A stretch of 64,000 bases of DNA, from NCBI RefSeq assembly GCF_964656455.1, contig NC_135715.1, positions 161,912,437 through 161,976,436 on the forward strand. Reading direction: 5' to 3'. The position numbers and the translations under genes were made by a program. This DNA comes from Halichoerus grypus (taxonomy: Eukaryota > Chordata > Mammalia > Carnivora > Phocidae). The notes below the pieces were generated by a model. The model ran no database searches. It saw only the letters and a list, made by a program, of their open reading frames with translations, and had not been told where the DNA came from. How positions within the stretch are numbered: position 1 is the first letter of the stretch; each line of letters opens with the position of its first letter. Of this stretch, positions 46,971 through 59,250 are shown in pieces.

Positions 46971-47687
46971 GCATCTGCTGTATTTTAGATAAATAGTTTT
47001 TTTCAGTGTCACAGCGTCTCAGAAGAGAAAATTAATAGATTGTTTTATTATGTTAAGAAAAAGATAGGTGATATTAGATACAGGAAGTGTTAGCATTATG
47101 TGTCCTGCCTTGTCTTACAAAAATGGGATAAAAATGAGGACCATATTTTAATTAAACATCACTTACTGACCCACTCACTGCTCTAAACAGCACATATACT
47201 GTGCCCTCATGGAGAATGTACAGGTGCTGGCTTTTCTATCAAGGCCTTTCAGTATAGTTGAGAAACACGTCTAGATAAGGGAACTGTAATTTCAAAGAGC
47301 AAAGTGAAAACTCTAAAAGTGTACATGTGTTTTAATGGCAACAGTATGTAGAAAAACCAAAGTAAGAATCTGCATACGAAAATAAAAACAAACCTGAGAA
47401 GAAATAATCCAAAATGTAAATAGTTGTGAACGGTTGGGTTGTAAGAATATTTTTGATTTTTGTTTCTCTTTTGTTTCTACTTTGTGATATTTTTCACTTT
47501 TTCTGTAATAAATAATTGCTAACCAGCATGTATTTCTTAAACATTCTGCTTAGAGTAGCTAAATGGTGGTTGAGGTGTGTTTCACATTCTTAGTGGAAAA
47601 ACAGTTATATAACCATATTGATTTTAAGGCTTAATGAATGTCATTTATATTTCCTTTGCTAATATGTATTTTCAGAATTCGACCTGA

Positions 47688-48520
<833 letters not shown>

Positions 48521-48879
48521 TAATGTTCATTTAAAACCTGAATGTCATAAATATATGTAATTCTTCAATGCAGGTCTTATTCTCTGTAAAAGAAATATGT
48601 AAGATGTGTGTAACACCCCTATCTTTATCTCTGACCTCTATCTATCTCTGTTGGAAGTAATGAATTAGTGAAAATTGCCACTTCCAGATAATAAATTTAC
48701 TCTAAACTTTTATTTTGTAATGCTAATAATCTGATAGGAAAATTTCAAAGCACAGTAACATCAAGTGGAGTGTACATATTTTTCAAGGAAAGTTCTCTTT
48801 TTTTAAGCTCATTTCATAGGATGAAAATGATTTTAACAATATTTTGTCTGCTTTTAATTGTGGAGCTTGTGTCAGCTAG

Positions 48880-49470
48880 GGTCTGGTCAAGAAAACGGTA
48901 ATCATACCAGGTATTTTAAAAAGATATAATTGAAGGAAATTGTTAAATAGGTATTAGAGAACTCAAAAAGCAAGTAGGGATAGTGATGTAATACAGAGAT
49001 AGTGACTTCTGGAAGCAGCTACTTCCTTCGGGGTATGGGACAAGAGGAAGAGACTGGAGTTATCAGAGAAGAGGTCCTGCAGCTGGGTCTCAGACCTCTG
49101 ATGAAAGAGCATTGCTTAGCTGTGCAGGTATCACTGAGCAGCCAGGAGCATAGGCTGGTGCTGGAATTGTCAAAAATAACCTGAAGACAAAGAACCAACT
49201 GTGAATGCTACAGTTAAGAACTGTTGGCTGGTAAAAAAAAAATAAGGAATCACTTTCTTTTTACCCTTAGCCTTCAGGCTCCATTTAGTACGTACTGTTG
49301 GTGAACCCAACAGTGGAGTACCTGGAAAAAGAGTATAGTTTGCAGAGTGCTTGTCACAGCATGACAAAGCAGATAGAATATAGGATGATGGTTTTGCAGC
49401 TTAGTGACAGTAGTGTAATTACCAGTTCAGGGCTCACAGAGAAGAGTTTTGAACTCATATCTTTATTACC
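48880..49470. repeat. Unclassified, LTR-like relic
   Basis: CAGCTAGGGTCTGGTCAAGAAAACGG… and the GCAGCTGGGTCTCAGACCTCTGATGAAAGAGC segment look like an old retroelement. I cannot name it or set its ends. Confidence 0.3.
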
Positions 49471-49924
49471 TGTGGGCACAGAATAAGAAGAGTTGTATCA
49501 TCAACTACAGTCAGATTGCTTGTTTAGGTCTCCCAAATCTGCTGTATTTTCAATGTCAAGATTTTTCCATTTTCATTTTTAATTTAACCCAACCTACTTA
49601 TACCATTGCCACTTCCTGCAGCTTTTCACTGCTAAAATGTTTGATCTTTATAGGCTTTTCAGGTTTTTTAGGGTCTTATACCCTCACTTTGAGTAGCCAC
49701 CATTAGATGATGGTGAAGAATTGATTAACTGAGAGAACATTTATGTAGACTATATGGTAATACTTTGTATGTTCTGTGTAGTGATATTTTATTGAAATAA
49801 CACATCCTATAGTAAAAGTAAGAAGTAAAAAGTAGATATAATAGGAACAAGTACTCTAGTTATTAAATATAACAATCCTGTCTACTTATTTATACACTGG
49901 CTTTCCTTTATACGTTGAGAGAAG

Positions 49925-50400
49925 TTGTCTTTATTAGGTTTCTCCATAGAAACAGAACCAGTAAGGTGTGTGTTTGTGTGTGTGTGTGTGTGTGCGTGCG
50001 CGCGCGCATGCATAAAACAAGCTTTATTATAAGCAGTTGCCTCATGTGATTTTAGAGGCGGACAAATCCAAATGTGGGATGTCAGGCTTATGACCCAGGA
50101 AAGCCAAAGTACAGTTACAGTCTGAAAGCTGGCAGATAGAAAGCCGATGTTCTAGTTCTAGTCCAAATGTAGTCAGGCTGGAGACCCAGAACTGATGATG
50201 CAGATGAAGTCCAAAGACAGTCTGCTGGAGAACTCCCCCTTGCTTAGAGAGGCCAATTTTTTTGTTCTATTCAGTCTTTCCACTGATTCATTGAGGCATT
50301 TTATATAGGGTAATCTCCTTTATCCATATTTCACCAATTTAAATGTTAATCTCATCCAAAAACACCCTCCCAAGTTGACACATTAAATTAACCATCACAT
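49925..50400 (-). mobile_element. ERVL-type LTR (MLT2-like), antisense, with internal (GT)n(CG)n
   Basis: TTATTAGGTTTCTCCATAGAAACAGAACCAGTAAG, GCTTTATTATAAGCAGTTGCCTCATG, CAGTCTGCTGGAGAACTCCC, TTTGTTCTATTCAGTC, TTAAATGTTAATCTCATCCAAAAACACCCTC, CAAGTTGACACATTAAATTAACCATCACA. It is a solo LTR; no retroviral genes are adjacent. Confidence 0.65.
49966..50009. repeat. Compound (GT)n / (CG)n microsatellite
   Basis: GTGTGTGTTTGTGTG… grading into GTGCGTGCGCGCGCGCATGCAT, an alternating purine-pyrimidine tract. Confidence 0.9.
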
Positions 50401-50794
50401 TGCCCTAATAATTTTCTTGACTGTTCATTAATGGAAAGGAACTAATGACCTTCTGAATGCTTCCTTTTCTCCCCTTCCCCACCACAGAAACAATACTGTT
50501 TTTCAAAGAAATATTGCAACTTGAACTAGGGTTAAAAGGTACTGTCTGGCAGGAGTCCTGCTTTAAAGAATAGATAAAAATAGTTTGTACTTATTATATC
50601 AAAATACCAACCTTAGCAGTACCTAGCTTTTGCTTATAGTGCACTTACATTGTTGGGAATTCATGACTCTGAAATTTTTGTCAAGTAAACAGTTCTTTTA
50701 CAAACAGTTTACTTAGTATTGAATACTTCCTTTTCAATTGAGCTTTAATATGTCTTTTCCCAGAGAGAAAGTACTTTGAATTTTCCTTGGCAAA

Positions 50795-51200
50795 GATGGT
50801 TTATCAGTCAGGATAAGACAGATGATGTTGCAATAACAAACAAGGGGTTAGAATAACAAAGGTTTATTTCTTGTTCATGCTGTCTGCCATCGTTGGCAGG
50901 AAGCCCTCAGTCATGACAGTCACTCAAGATCCTAAGCTGACAGAGGAGCAGGCATCTAAGGCTTTGCTAGTTACCACATGAGAGAAAAGAAAGCTCTGAA
51001 ATGTCTCACATTAGCAATTTAATGCTCTCGTCTGGTCATGACACATCTTATTTTCATTCAGAACTCATTGGTCAGAATTAGTCCCACATCCCCATCTACC
51101 ACAGTGAAACCAAGAAGTTCTACTTTGACTAGAAGGGGTAGACAAGGAAATAATTGGCAGACTGCGCTGTCACTACCTTTTGCCTCTGCCTGAGCACTAC
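50795..51200 (+). repeat. Old LTR-like repeat
   Basis: TTATCAGTCAGGATAAGACAG…, AATAACAAAGGTTTATTTCTTGTTCATGC…, CATTAGCAATTTAATGCTC…, AACTCATTGGTCAGAATTAGTCCCACATCCCC. I recognise it as a common mammalian repeat but cannot name the family. Confidence 0.45.
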
Positions 51201-51288
51201 TCATGACTCTGAAGATTGAAAGAGGCACATAACAGTGTTCCATTTGTAGCCTTTCTACTCATTTATCACTTTGGTTCTCAAATAATCA

Positions 51289-51622
51289 ATGTTCTATTTT
51301 TTTTCCCCCCAAAAGGCTTATAATATACAGAGGGGAGGGGTTCCTTCTTGGCTGCTGCTTTCCTCATTGCTGCCAGGACATTGCTTAACTCCTCTTTCCT
51401 CTTGGCATGGAGGTGTGTTTCCACATCTTTCTTGATGAACTTGAGGGCACCCTTGTCCTTGGAGACCTTGAGCAGCTCCATGGCATACTGCTCATACGGG
51501 GTGAAGCCCCGCACCTCTTGGATCCTGCCGTGCATGAACTTGGTGTGCCTCAGCTTGCTCACATTCTTTGTCACCTTGTGGCCCTTGTTGAGGCCCATGG
51601 CCATAGGGTCGTGGAGAGCCAT
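51289..51622 (-). pseudogene. RPL36: RPL36 processed pseudogene (large ribosomal subunit protein eL36)
   Basis: The antisense strand encodes an RPL36-like sequence from [20 protein letters not shown] through APYE-like [18 protein letters not shown] to [15 protein letters not shown], without introns. Compared with the 105-residue ribosomal protein it lacks about ten residues after NVSK. That segment normally carries a basic RRGR-type stretch. It also carries many replacements of basic residues. The normal stop is lost by a short deletion, so the frame runs on to 51,278. An upstream extension to 51,676 is also open. A T run at about 51,297-51,304 may be the remnant of the poly(A). It lies antisense in NBEAL1 intron 6. 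Loss of rRNA-binding residues argues against function. Confidence 0.92.
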
Positions 51623-52104
51623 AGCTGCTGCTCCTCCATGGCTCCCTTGGTGGAAGCCGGTGTTCTCTTTTGACACCGATGCTAGAGATTTCTTAAGGAA
51701 ATTATATCCCTTCCTTTCACTCTTGCTACTTCTCCATGCTCCACCTCAGATCTGTCAGTAATGGCAAATCTAAGATAATGTTTTAAATTTTGAAACAATG
51801 ACAAATAGTTTTTCTTTATAGACAGCAAGACATATATACAAAGAGGCACATGAGAACAGTCTGAAAATGACAGAGGAGAGGTTTTAAAGGAATCTTAATA
51901 AGAACAAAATGAATTTAAAAGTTGGGGGAATGAGAGAAGATATAAAAAAGTAGATCTGACAACAAATTAATACCAATAAAATTGGCAAATGAAAACAAAA
52001 AACAAGTTTTGAGAACCAAAAACAGGAAGATATTTAAATGCTATAGTATAGAAAGAGAATTCTACATATATAAAGTGGCAACAGGAAGAGGAACAAAGAG
52101 TAGA

Positions 52105-52265
52105 GGATGAGTGGTGGCATTTCATGAGTGTGTGTAATATACATGCCAGGAATTATGCTGGAAGCTTTCCTATTATCTCTAATAGGCATAACAATTTTGC
52201 TGGTAATAGTAAGAACTGCTTCAGAGGTAAACAGTAAAGCAAGGGTTCAGACTTGGGTGTCTTTG
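52105..52265 (-). repeat. MIR-like, antisense
   Basis: AATATACATGCCAGGAATTATGCTGGAAGC…CTAATAGGCATAACAATTTTGCTGG…GGGTTCAGACTTGGGTGTC. Weak but ordered. Confidence 0.5.
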
Positions 52266-52531
52266 ACTTTGATAGGGAAATGAAACATACTACAAATAAA
52301 TCATGGAATTAGGAAACATCTATAGCTCATGGGAGACCTATACAAGGGAGCGATAGCAATAACTTATACCTTATATGTTAATCTAATTCTGAAGTTAAGT
52401 GAAAATATGGAATGTATATATTTTCTTACATATTATTTGTTTTTGTTGCTTACCCAAACGACTAAAACAGATTAGAACAAATGTAAGTTAGCATTATTCC
52501 AAATACAGAGCCATTTAAAAGTATATTTCTT

Positions 52532-52726
52532 GGGGCGCCTGGGTGGCTCAGTTGGTTAAGTGTCCAACTCTGGGTTTCAGCTCAGGTCGTGATCTAAGCT
52601 GCGATCGATCCCTGTGTTGGGCTCTGTGCTCAGTCTGTGGTGGGGTCTGCTGGAGGATTCTCTCTCTCCCTCCCCCTGCTCGCATGCTGTTGCTCTCTCA
52701 AATAAACAAATCTTTAAAAAAAAAAT
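52532..52726 (+). repeat. SINEC, sense
   Basis: GGGGCGCCTGGGTGGCTCAGTTGG…CAAATAAACAAATCTTTAAAA. Perfect target-site duplication AAAAGTATATTTCTT (52,517-52,531, 52,727-52,741). Confidence 0.95.
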
Positions 52727-53122
52727 AAAAGTATATTTCTTATTTGATGAAATACATGGATTTTTTTCATATCTCCATATGTAATTTGATATAATGAATA
52801 GATTTGATTAATCTATTAGCTCAATTTTAATTCTGTTTATAGCATCTTACATATTTAGAAAGCTTTTCTCAAGTGGAACTAAAATAGATGTAGGGAAAGA
52901 ATTCTTTCCTGAAAAGGCCTTATCATTCAAGCATTTATTTAAAAATATATTTATTGAGTTTCTACTTTGTACCCAATGTAAGTACAGTAGGAATCATTAT
53001 CTGCCCAAAGAGGAAAAACAAGTTAGACTAAGTTGTCTAACTGGGGCTCCTGGGGCTCCTTCTGGCCAAATCTAGGACAATGTATATATGAAAATAATTA
53101 ATTGCCATAAAGAATTATAAAC

Positions 53123-53225
53123 TGGGCCACCTGGGTAGCTCAGTCAGTAGAGCATATGACTCTTGATCTCAGGGTCCTGAGTTTGTGCTCCACACTGGGT
53201 GTAGAGTTTACTTTAAAAAAAAAAT
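53123..53225 (+). repeat. SINEC short variant, sense
   Basis: TGGGCCACCTGGGTAGCTCAGTCAGTAGAGC…GTGTAGAGTTTACTTTAAAAAA. Perfect target-site duplication AGAATTATAAAC. Confidence 0.95.
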
Positions 53226-53277
53226 AGAATTATAAACCATGGGGGGAAAAAGGAATTAATGAGTCCATACTCGTGAT

Positions 53278-53365
53278 AGGTGATAGATAGATAGATAGGT
53301 GGGTGGATGGATAGATGGATGGATGGATGGATGGATAGATAGATAGATAGATAAATAGATAAAGG
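53278..53365. repeat. Compound GATA/GGAT microsatellite
   Basis: (GATA)n, then GGTG/GGAT units, (GGAT)n, (GATA)n and GATAAATA. Likely polymorphic. Confidence 0.95.
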
Positions 53366-54702
53366 GAAAAGAGAGGACCCTTGCTTATAATAGAAGTCGA
53401 AGTGCCAATTAGTAAATGTAGAAGGAGTGTTGGAAGAAAATCAGCATTTTACAGAAATTATAGGAAAGGTATGGATCAGGATGGCTAAATCTAGGGAAAG
53501 TTTTGGCAAAGGGCGTATTTTTTGCATGGTTTTAAAATGTTTCCCCACAGATTCTTTATTCATTGCAAAGGAAAAATTAGTAATTATTTTGTATAGTACT
53601 GAATAGTACATTGACTAGATGATCAAAATTAGCATCAGTGAGAAGCAGATGGACATCTTTGCCTCCAACTGTGATGCTCTAAGAAGGACACATATTGCTT
53701 TTATAGTATTCTACCAAGAATGCATAATCTAAATCTCGTTGTATGGAAACATCAAGCAAACCCAAAATGAAGACTATTTTAATGAATAAAAGGAAGGAGT
53801 GTGGGACAACATTCTTTAAGAATATCATAAAGGCTATAGAAATGTTTCAGATTGAGAGAGGGAAAAGAGATATGACAGCTAAATGTAATATCTGGACAGG
53901 AAGCTGTACTGAGAGGGGGAGAAAATGCTGTAAAGGATACTAATGGGTCAATTAACAAAATGGGATTATGTATGGTAGATAAATGTTTTATATTAGTGTT
54001 AAATGTATTAAAATTTATAATTATGCTGTTATTGTGTAAGACCATATCCCTATTCTTAGCAGGTATTCACTAAAGTATTTAGAAGTAATATGCCAGAATA
54101 TACATAATTTCCCTTTAAATGTTCTGGAAAATGTTATATGTGTGAATGCATGTATATATAAATATGTGTGCACTGTATAATATGGGGAGAGAGTGAACAA
54201 ATGATCAAGTGTTTGGGATAAAATTTTAACAATGAACCTGGGTAAGATATATTTGAAGTTCTTTATACAATTTTTATTCTTGCAACTTTTGCAAGAGCTT
54301 GACTTTATTTCCAGATTAAAAGTTTACTGGAAATAGTTATGTCCTAGGCATGATGGCAGCACAAAAAAGAAGCACAAAATAATTGACCAAGGGACATGAA
54401 CTTAGAAAACTAGATGCGAACACATTTTACAGCCCTCAGAAGTTGGTATAGGTATGTATTAGCCTCTGCTAGGTGCCACATGCTTGACCCAAATATCAGA
54501 TAATAATGCAACAAGGAAGTATGCTGTGATTTAAAAATGGTACAAGACTAACTTCATTTTTAGCTATTCTGTCTTACCCTATTACAAATGTGTAGTGTAA
54601 ACTACTTATGTTTTAATGTTTGTGTTACATAGAATAGTTTTCACCCCTCTTATTCATGTTAGTATATTAAATTTTACTACAACAATATTGGTAATTTTTA
54701 AA

Positions 54703-54868
54703 AATTTTTTTATTTTATTAAGATTTCATTTATTTATTAGAGCCGAGAGAGAGAGAGAGAGAGAGAACACAGCAGGGAGAGGGAGCAGACCCCTTGCTGA
54801 ACCAGAGAGCCTCATGTGGGACTCAATCTCAGGACCCTGGGATCATGACCTGAGCCACCCAGGCACCC
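54703..54868 (-). repeat. SINEC, antisense, head shortened
   Basis: TTATTAAGATTTCATTTATTTATTAGAGCCGAGAGAG…GATCATGACCTGAGCCACCCAGGCACCC. The segment between GACCTGAG and CCACCC (about 35 bases) is deleted. Confidence 0.88.
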
Positions 54869-54885
54869 AGGCATTTTTTTTTTAA

Positions 54886-55058
54886 TCATTTTTTTTTTAA
54901 GATTTTATTTATTTGAGAGAGAGGGAGACCACAAGCAGGGGGAGTGGCAGAGGGAAAGGGAGAAGCAGGCTCCCTGGTTGGGGCTTGATCCCAGGACCCC
55001 AGGATCATGACCTGGGCCAAAGGCAGATGCTTAACTGACTGAGCCACCCAGGTGCCCC
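54886..55058 (-). repeat. SINEC, antisense, directly after the previous copy
   Basis: TTTTTTTTTAAGATTTTATTTATTTGAGAG…GCCACCCAGGTGCCCC. Tandem with the copy at 54,703, about 17 bases apart. Confidence 0.94.
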
Positions 55059-55539
55059 ATAATGGGAATTATTTATGTTCATATGTTACATCTAATACAT
55101 GGCCTTTAGAATAAGTCATTATTCACAAATTGCAGGAGTACATTTTCACTATGTTACTAAAGTGAGAACGCTTATTGTTTGTAGCACAGGATATTTGGAT
55201 AGGATATATCCAATCTATTGGTTCATACTATAACTTATAATATATGTGCCAAATATAAACAATGTAAATAATCTCATGGAAAAACCTAACTGAAAGCTAA
55301 ATCGTCCTTTTAAAATTAATTTTTCTACGACATTACTGAATTCTTTTAAAGGCGTGACTGAATTTTTAATTTGAAACTCCAGTAATGTTTGTATTCTCTT
55401 AAAGGCATAAAAAATCTCAATACTGGTCTTAATTAAATAGATCCAATAATATTCTAGGATATTATGTTTGAATTTAAAATAAATACACAATATGGTAATT
55501 CTTCTGCCTTCTCCACAATGGAAATAGACACAGATTTGG

Positions 55540-55731
55540 GGGCACCTGGGTGGCTCAGTTGGTTAAGCATATGCCTTCGACTCAGGTCATGATCCTAGGG
55601 TCCTGGGATTGAGTCCCGCATCACGCTCTCCACTCAGTGGGGAGCCAGCTTTTCCCTTGCCTGCAGCTCCCCATGCTTTTGCGCATGCACTCTCTCTGTC
55701 ACATAAATAAATAAAATCTTAAAAAAAAAAA
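55540..55731 (+). repeat. SINEC, sense
   Basis: GGGCACCTGGGTGGCTCAGTTGG…CATAAATAAATAAAATCTT. A perfect 20-base target-site duplication, GGAAATAGACACAGATTTGG, marks it as a recent insertion. Confidence 0.97.
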
Positions 55732-56330
55732 GGAAATAGACACAGATTTGGAAAGCATTGTATTAGCAAATGGTGTCTAATACAATTTCTAGTGAATCTG
55801 GCTATTAGATCTGGATCTTAGAACTCTTTATTCTGTCATTACTGAGCAGCTGTGTCTATCTTACTTGACTTATTCTGTGGCCAATTGACTTTTCTTTCTA
55901 GCTTTAAATATAAGGAAAATAATTTTAATATCTCAATTATGGTTGTTAAAAAGAAGTCAACTTAATCCATTGCTTTATCAGTAGATCATATTTAGACATA
56001 CAGAATTTCTTTGTGGCTGTTTTTCAAATATTTTCCTTTTTTGTTGGCTTTATCTAACAATGTTAGGAATTTTTTCAGGACACAAAAAAAGTGTCTGAGT
56101 TCTTTGTTTTTTGTTTAATTTTCTGCAGTCAACTGGTCAGATATATCATTTTAACAATAGCTTTTATTCCCCAATCCCCACACTACCATGCCCATTTAGG
56201 AGACTCATTTTGTGTTGAATTGAAATGATCTTGGTAAAAGCACATGCTATATGTGTTGGCCTTGCCAAAGTCTGTAGAAATATTTCAGCCATCAAAACTA
56301 CTGGAATTGTCATTAAAAACAAAAATAATT

Positions 56331-56537
56331 CCCTGGGCACCTGGTGGCTCAGTCGGTTAAGCATCTGCATTCAGCTCAGGTCATGATCCCAGGGTTCTGG
56401 GATCGAGCCCCACATCAGGCTCCCTGAAACAGGGAGCCTGCTTCTCCCTCTCCCTCTGCCCTTCTCCCCCAACTTGTGCTCGCTTGCTCTCTCTTTCTGT
56501 CAAATAAAAAATAAAATCCTTAAAAAAAAAAAAAAAC
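56331..56537 (+). repeat. SINEC, sense
   Basis: CCCTGGGCACCTGGTGGCTCAGTCGG…AAATAAAAAATAAAATCCTTAAAAA. Confidence 0.93.
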
Positions 56538-57013
56538 CCAGCGCATACTAGATCTACATTAATTTAAAATGGAGGAAGGCAGTGGAATGGATTCTTTGTG
56601 TCCAGATAAAATTTCAGAAAGTGGCAAAGAGTGGCCTGATTTCTGATGAATTTCATTTGCCCTGTAGTAATAAGGTACAGCCTTAGGTGTCAAATTAGCA
56701 GTACTGCTGAACAAATAATCTTACAGATTGGAAATTTTAAATGCCTAGTTCCTTTTTTCTGTTTCTAGTTCTTTGGAGACTTAACCTGGCTGCTATGTTT
56801 CACCATTAAGCATTTAAATTTTTTTTGCTTAATTCAAAAGAAGAAATCCTTTGATTGGTGAGCATTTAAATTATAGGTTAGACTTCCTTTTCAAGATTAT
56901 ATCAATCCTAGAGATGTATTGTTCAATATATAAATAAAAAGTAATATATTAAATTTATAGTTGTTTCTATAATTATGCCATCTCTACTCACCATTGTTAT
57001 AATTTGGTATTAA

Positions 57014-57127
<114 letters not shown>

Positions 57128-57310
57128 TAATTTCTCTTTGATTTTGATGTTACTCTGATTATTCTTTATTTTTATATTCTTATTCTGATTCTGCTTGCTT
57201 CAGCTTTCTGTATTTGTAAGATAAAGATTGTAAGAACCTATCACTGGAGTACTTGATTGATATTTTACTATGATTAGTGTTCTCTAATTTTCTGTTCTGA
57301 AGGTGGTTTT

Positions 57311-57547
57311 TTTTGTTTTTTTAAAATTTTATTTTATTATGTTAATCACCATACATTACATCATTAGTTTTTGATGTAGTGTTCCATGATTCATTGTTTG
57401 CGTATAACACCCAGTGCTCCATGCAGTACGTGCCCTCTTTAATACCCATCACCAGGCTAACCCATCCCCCCACCCCCCTCCCCTCTAGAACCCTCAGTTT
57501 GTTTCTCAGAGTCCATAGTCTCTCATGGTTCGTCTCGGAGGGGGAGA
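57311..57547 (-). mobile_element. 5'-truncated L1 insertion, antisense (3' UTR)
   Basis: TTTTTTTGTTTTTTTAAAATTTTATTTTATTATGTTAATCACCATACATTAC…CACCCAGTGCTCC…CCCTCAGTTTGTTTC. Flanks TGAAGGTGGTTTTT and TGAAAGTGTTTTTA are a likely target-site duplication. It begins about 200 bases after exon 7. Confidence 0.88.
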
Positions 57548-57633
57548 TGAAAGTGTTTTTATTTTGAGAAGAGCTTAATATTGTAATGACTGTATTATAG
57601 ACCTTCTGAATTTTTACTGAAATAAACTTAAGA

Positions 57634-58352
57634 GGGGCATGGGGGCCCAGCTGGTGCATGCCCACAGCCTGGGAGCCTGAGGCCAGGGCCTCCTGCCCAG
57701 GAGCTACCTAGCTGGGCTGTGAGCTGGTGGTGGGCTCGGGGATGAGGCCTCCCTTTTGCCAGTTGGGGCTCTGTAGAGCCGAGTGCAGCTTTGGCCCAGG
57801 CCGCATCTGCAGTAGGGGGCTGACAGGCCCACTCACCCCACAGGTGGATGGCATAGGGGCAATAGTGATGGACACCCTAGAGGAAGAGAGCTTTGCATTG
57901 TCCTTCTCTTCTACCTCTGATACAGAATTTGATGCTGTGGTTGGATTTTATTATCATGGATGAAGAGTTCCAGTTATTAAAGAAAATTTATGGAGGAGTT
58001 TGAAGACATGGGAGATAATAAACGCACCTACACACCTATTTGTAATGAGTATATTTCTTTGGTAGAAAAGTATATTGAAGAACGCTAGAGCAGATTCCTG
58101 GATTTAACATGGTGACTTGCACAGCATCTTTACAGCACTGTAAAGAGAAAGTAGCTGGTGACATATTGGACATGCTGTTCATGTTTACAGCTTTTCTGGC
58201 TTTTAAAGAAGTGTTTCTGGGCTACAGAGCAGAAAAAGAAGGCTGGGGACTGGATTTAAGCAGCAGTTTAGTGGTGACTTAGTTGTGCAACTCATCTTTA
58301 TCAGCTTCCCAGACCGATCTGAGGCCCTAGGGCCCACCTCTGGGCGGTGAGA
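57634..58352 (+). pseudogene. ARL2BP: ARL2BP processed pseudogene (ARL2-binding protein, BART)
   Basis: From ATG 57,868 it reads MDTLEEESFALSFSSTSDTE, matching the start of ARL2BP. After a frameshift it continues with pieces of the same protein: MDEEFQLL-like, NEYISLVEKYIEE, then a stop, IPGFNM-like, GDILDMLF-like, FLAFKEVFLGYRAEKEG and SSLVVT with a premature TAG (about 58,280). There are no introns although the parent gene is multi-exon, so this is a retrocopy. Multiple frameshifts, internal deletions and stops rule out a functional protein. A GC-rich 5' segment (57,634-57,867) precedes the ATG and may be 5' UTR. It is in the sense orientation within NBEAL1 intron 7. Confidence 0.9.
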
Positions 58353-59250
58353 TCTTTCTGGGCGTGCTAGCCCATTAGACTGGGGGAGGCTAAAGCTAAT
58401 GTGACAGAAGAATACATCTTGGGAAGAGTGACTCTGTTTTGCAACTGTTCATTAATGTTAAGTATAGTTGGGTTGAAAAGAAAATTACCTGACCCTCCTG
58501 GGACCTGTTTCTCTTGAAACACCTTCTTGTATTTAGTGGCCCTGGTACTCCTCCCCATAGTAGACACCTTTCTCAGGGGCTTTTGGGTCGGGAATTGCTG
58601 TACTCTGTGAGTCAGGCTCTTCTAGAGCAATCCCAAGGCCAGCATTCCACCTGGGGGCCTCTTCCCCAGCATACATGTTGGTGTGTTGGTGTTTGAAAAA
58701 CTCACCATCACCAACCCTCTTTGGCCCAACAGGCTTTGCATGTCCCAACCGGCATTTTGTACACTCAGGTTTTCATATGCATCAAAATTTCAGTCCTGCA
58801 GCCTCATTGGGGTTTTTGACTGGGAGTATTTATCCAGGGTGTTAAGCCAGCTGATCATCCTGAAATTTCTGAAGCTCCTACTGTAACAGTTAGTCTTGGC
58901 TGTAGGAATCAACTGAGAGAGGTGTTCTTTACCCAGACGCTTCATGTGAATATCAGTTTCTAGTCTTATATTTGCAATCCTTGAATCACTATCTTCTGCT
59001 GGTCCTGATGTAGTTCCACTGTTTCTTGAACTCCTTCTAAGCATTTTTGAAAAAATATTTTTATAGATGAATACTCAGGCTAACCTAGTGGATGTAATCT
59101 TGGAACTTCCATGATTACCCATTTAAAGACCATATTAATATACGCTGTGTGCTTTTTAGTTATTAGTACTATGAAAGCAAAAATGCTTTCTGCCTTGGTG
59201 TTTCTATTTTCATGAACACCAATAAATGTATACTTATGCTGGAGGTAAGT
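58353..59250. other. Region after the ARL2BP copy: its 3' UTR or an unidentified antisense retrocopy
   Basis: Two readings are possible. On the + strand it could be the ARL2BP 3' UTR, ending at an AATAAA at 59,221. On the - strand, 58,790-59,044 is open for 84 codons from an ATG (MLRRSSRNSGTTSGPAEDSD, then IANIRLETDIHMKRLGKEHL). A coding-like sequence follows in other frames, at 58,533-58,748 and 58,367-58,567, as if a decayed coding region had frameshifts. I do not recognise the protein. Confidence 0.35.

Noticed and set aside
51348..51761. 137-codon and 88-codon + strand open frames
   Set aside because: Antisense shadows of the RPL36 pseudogene.
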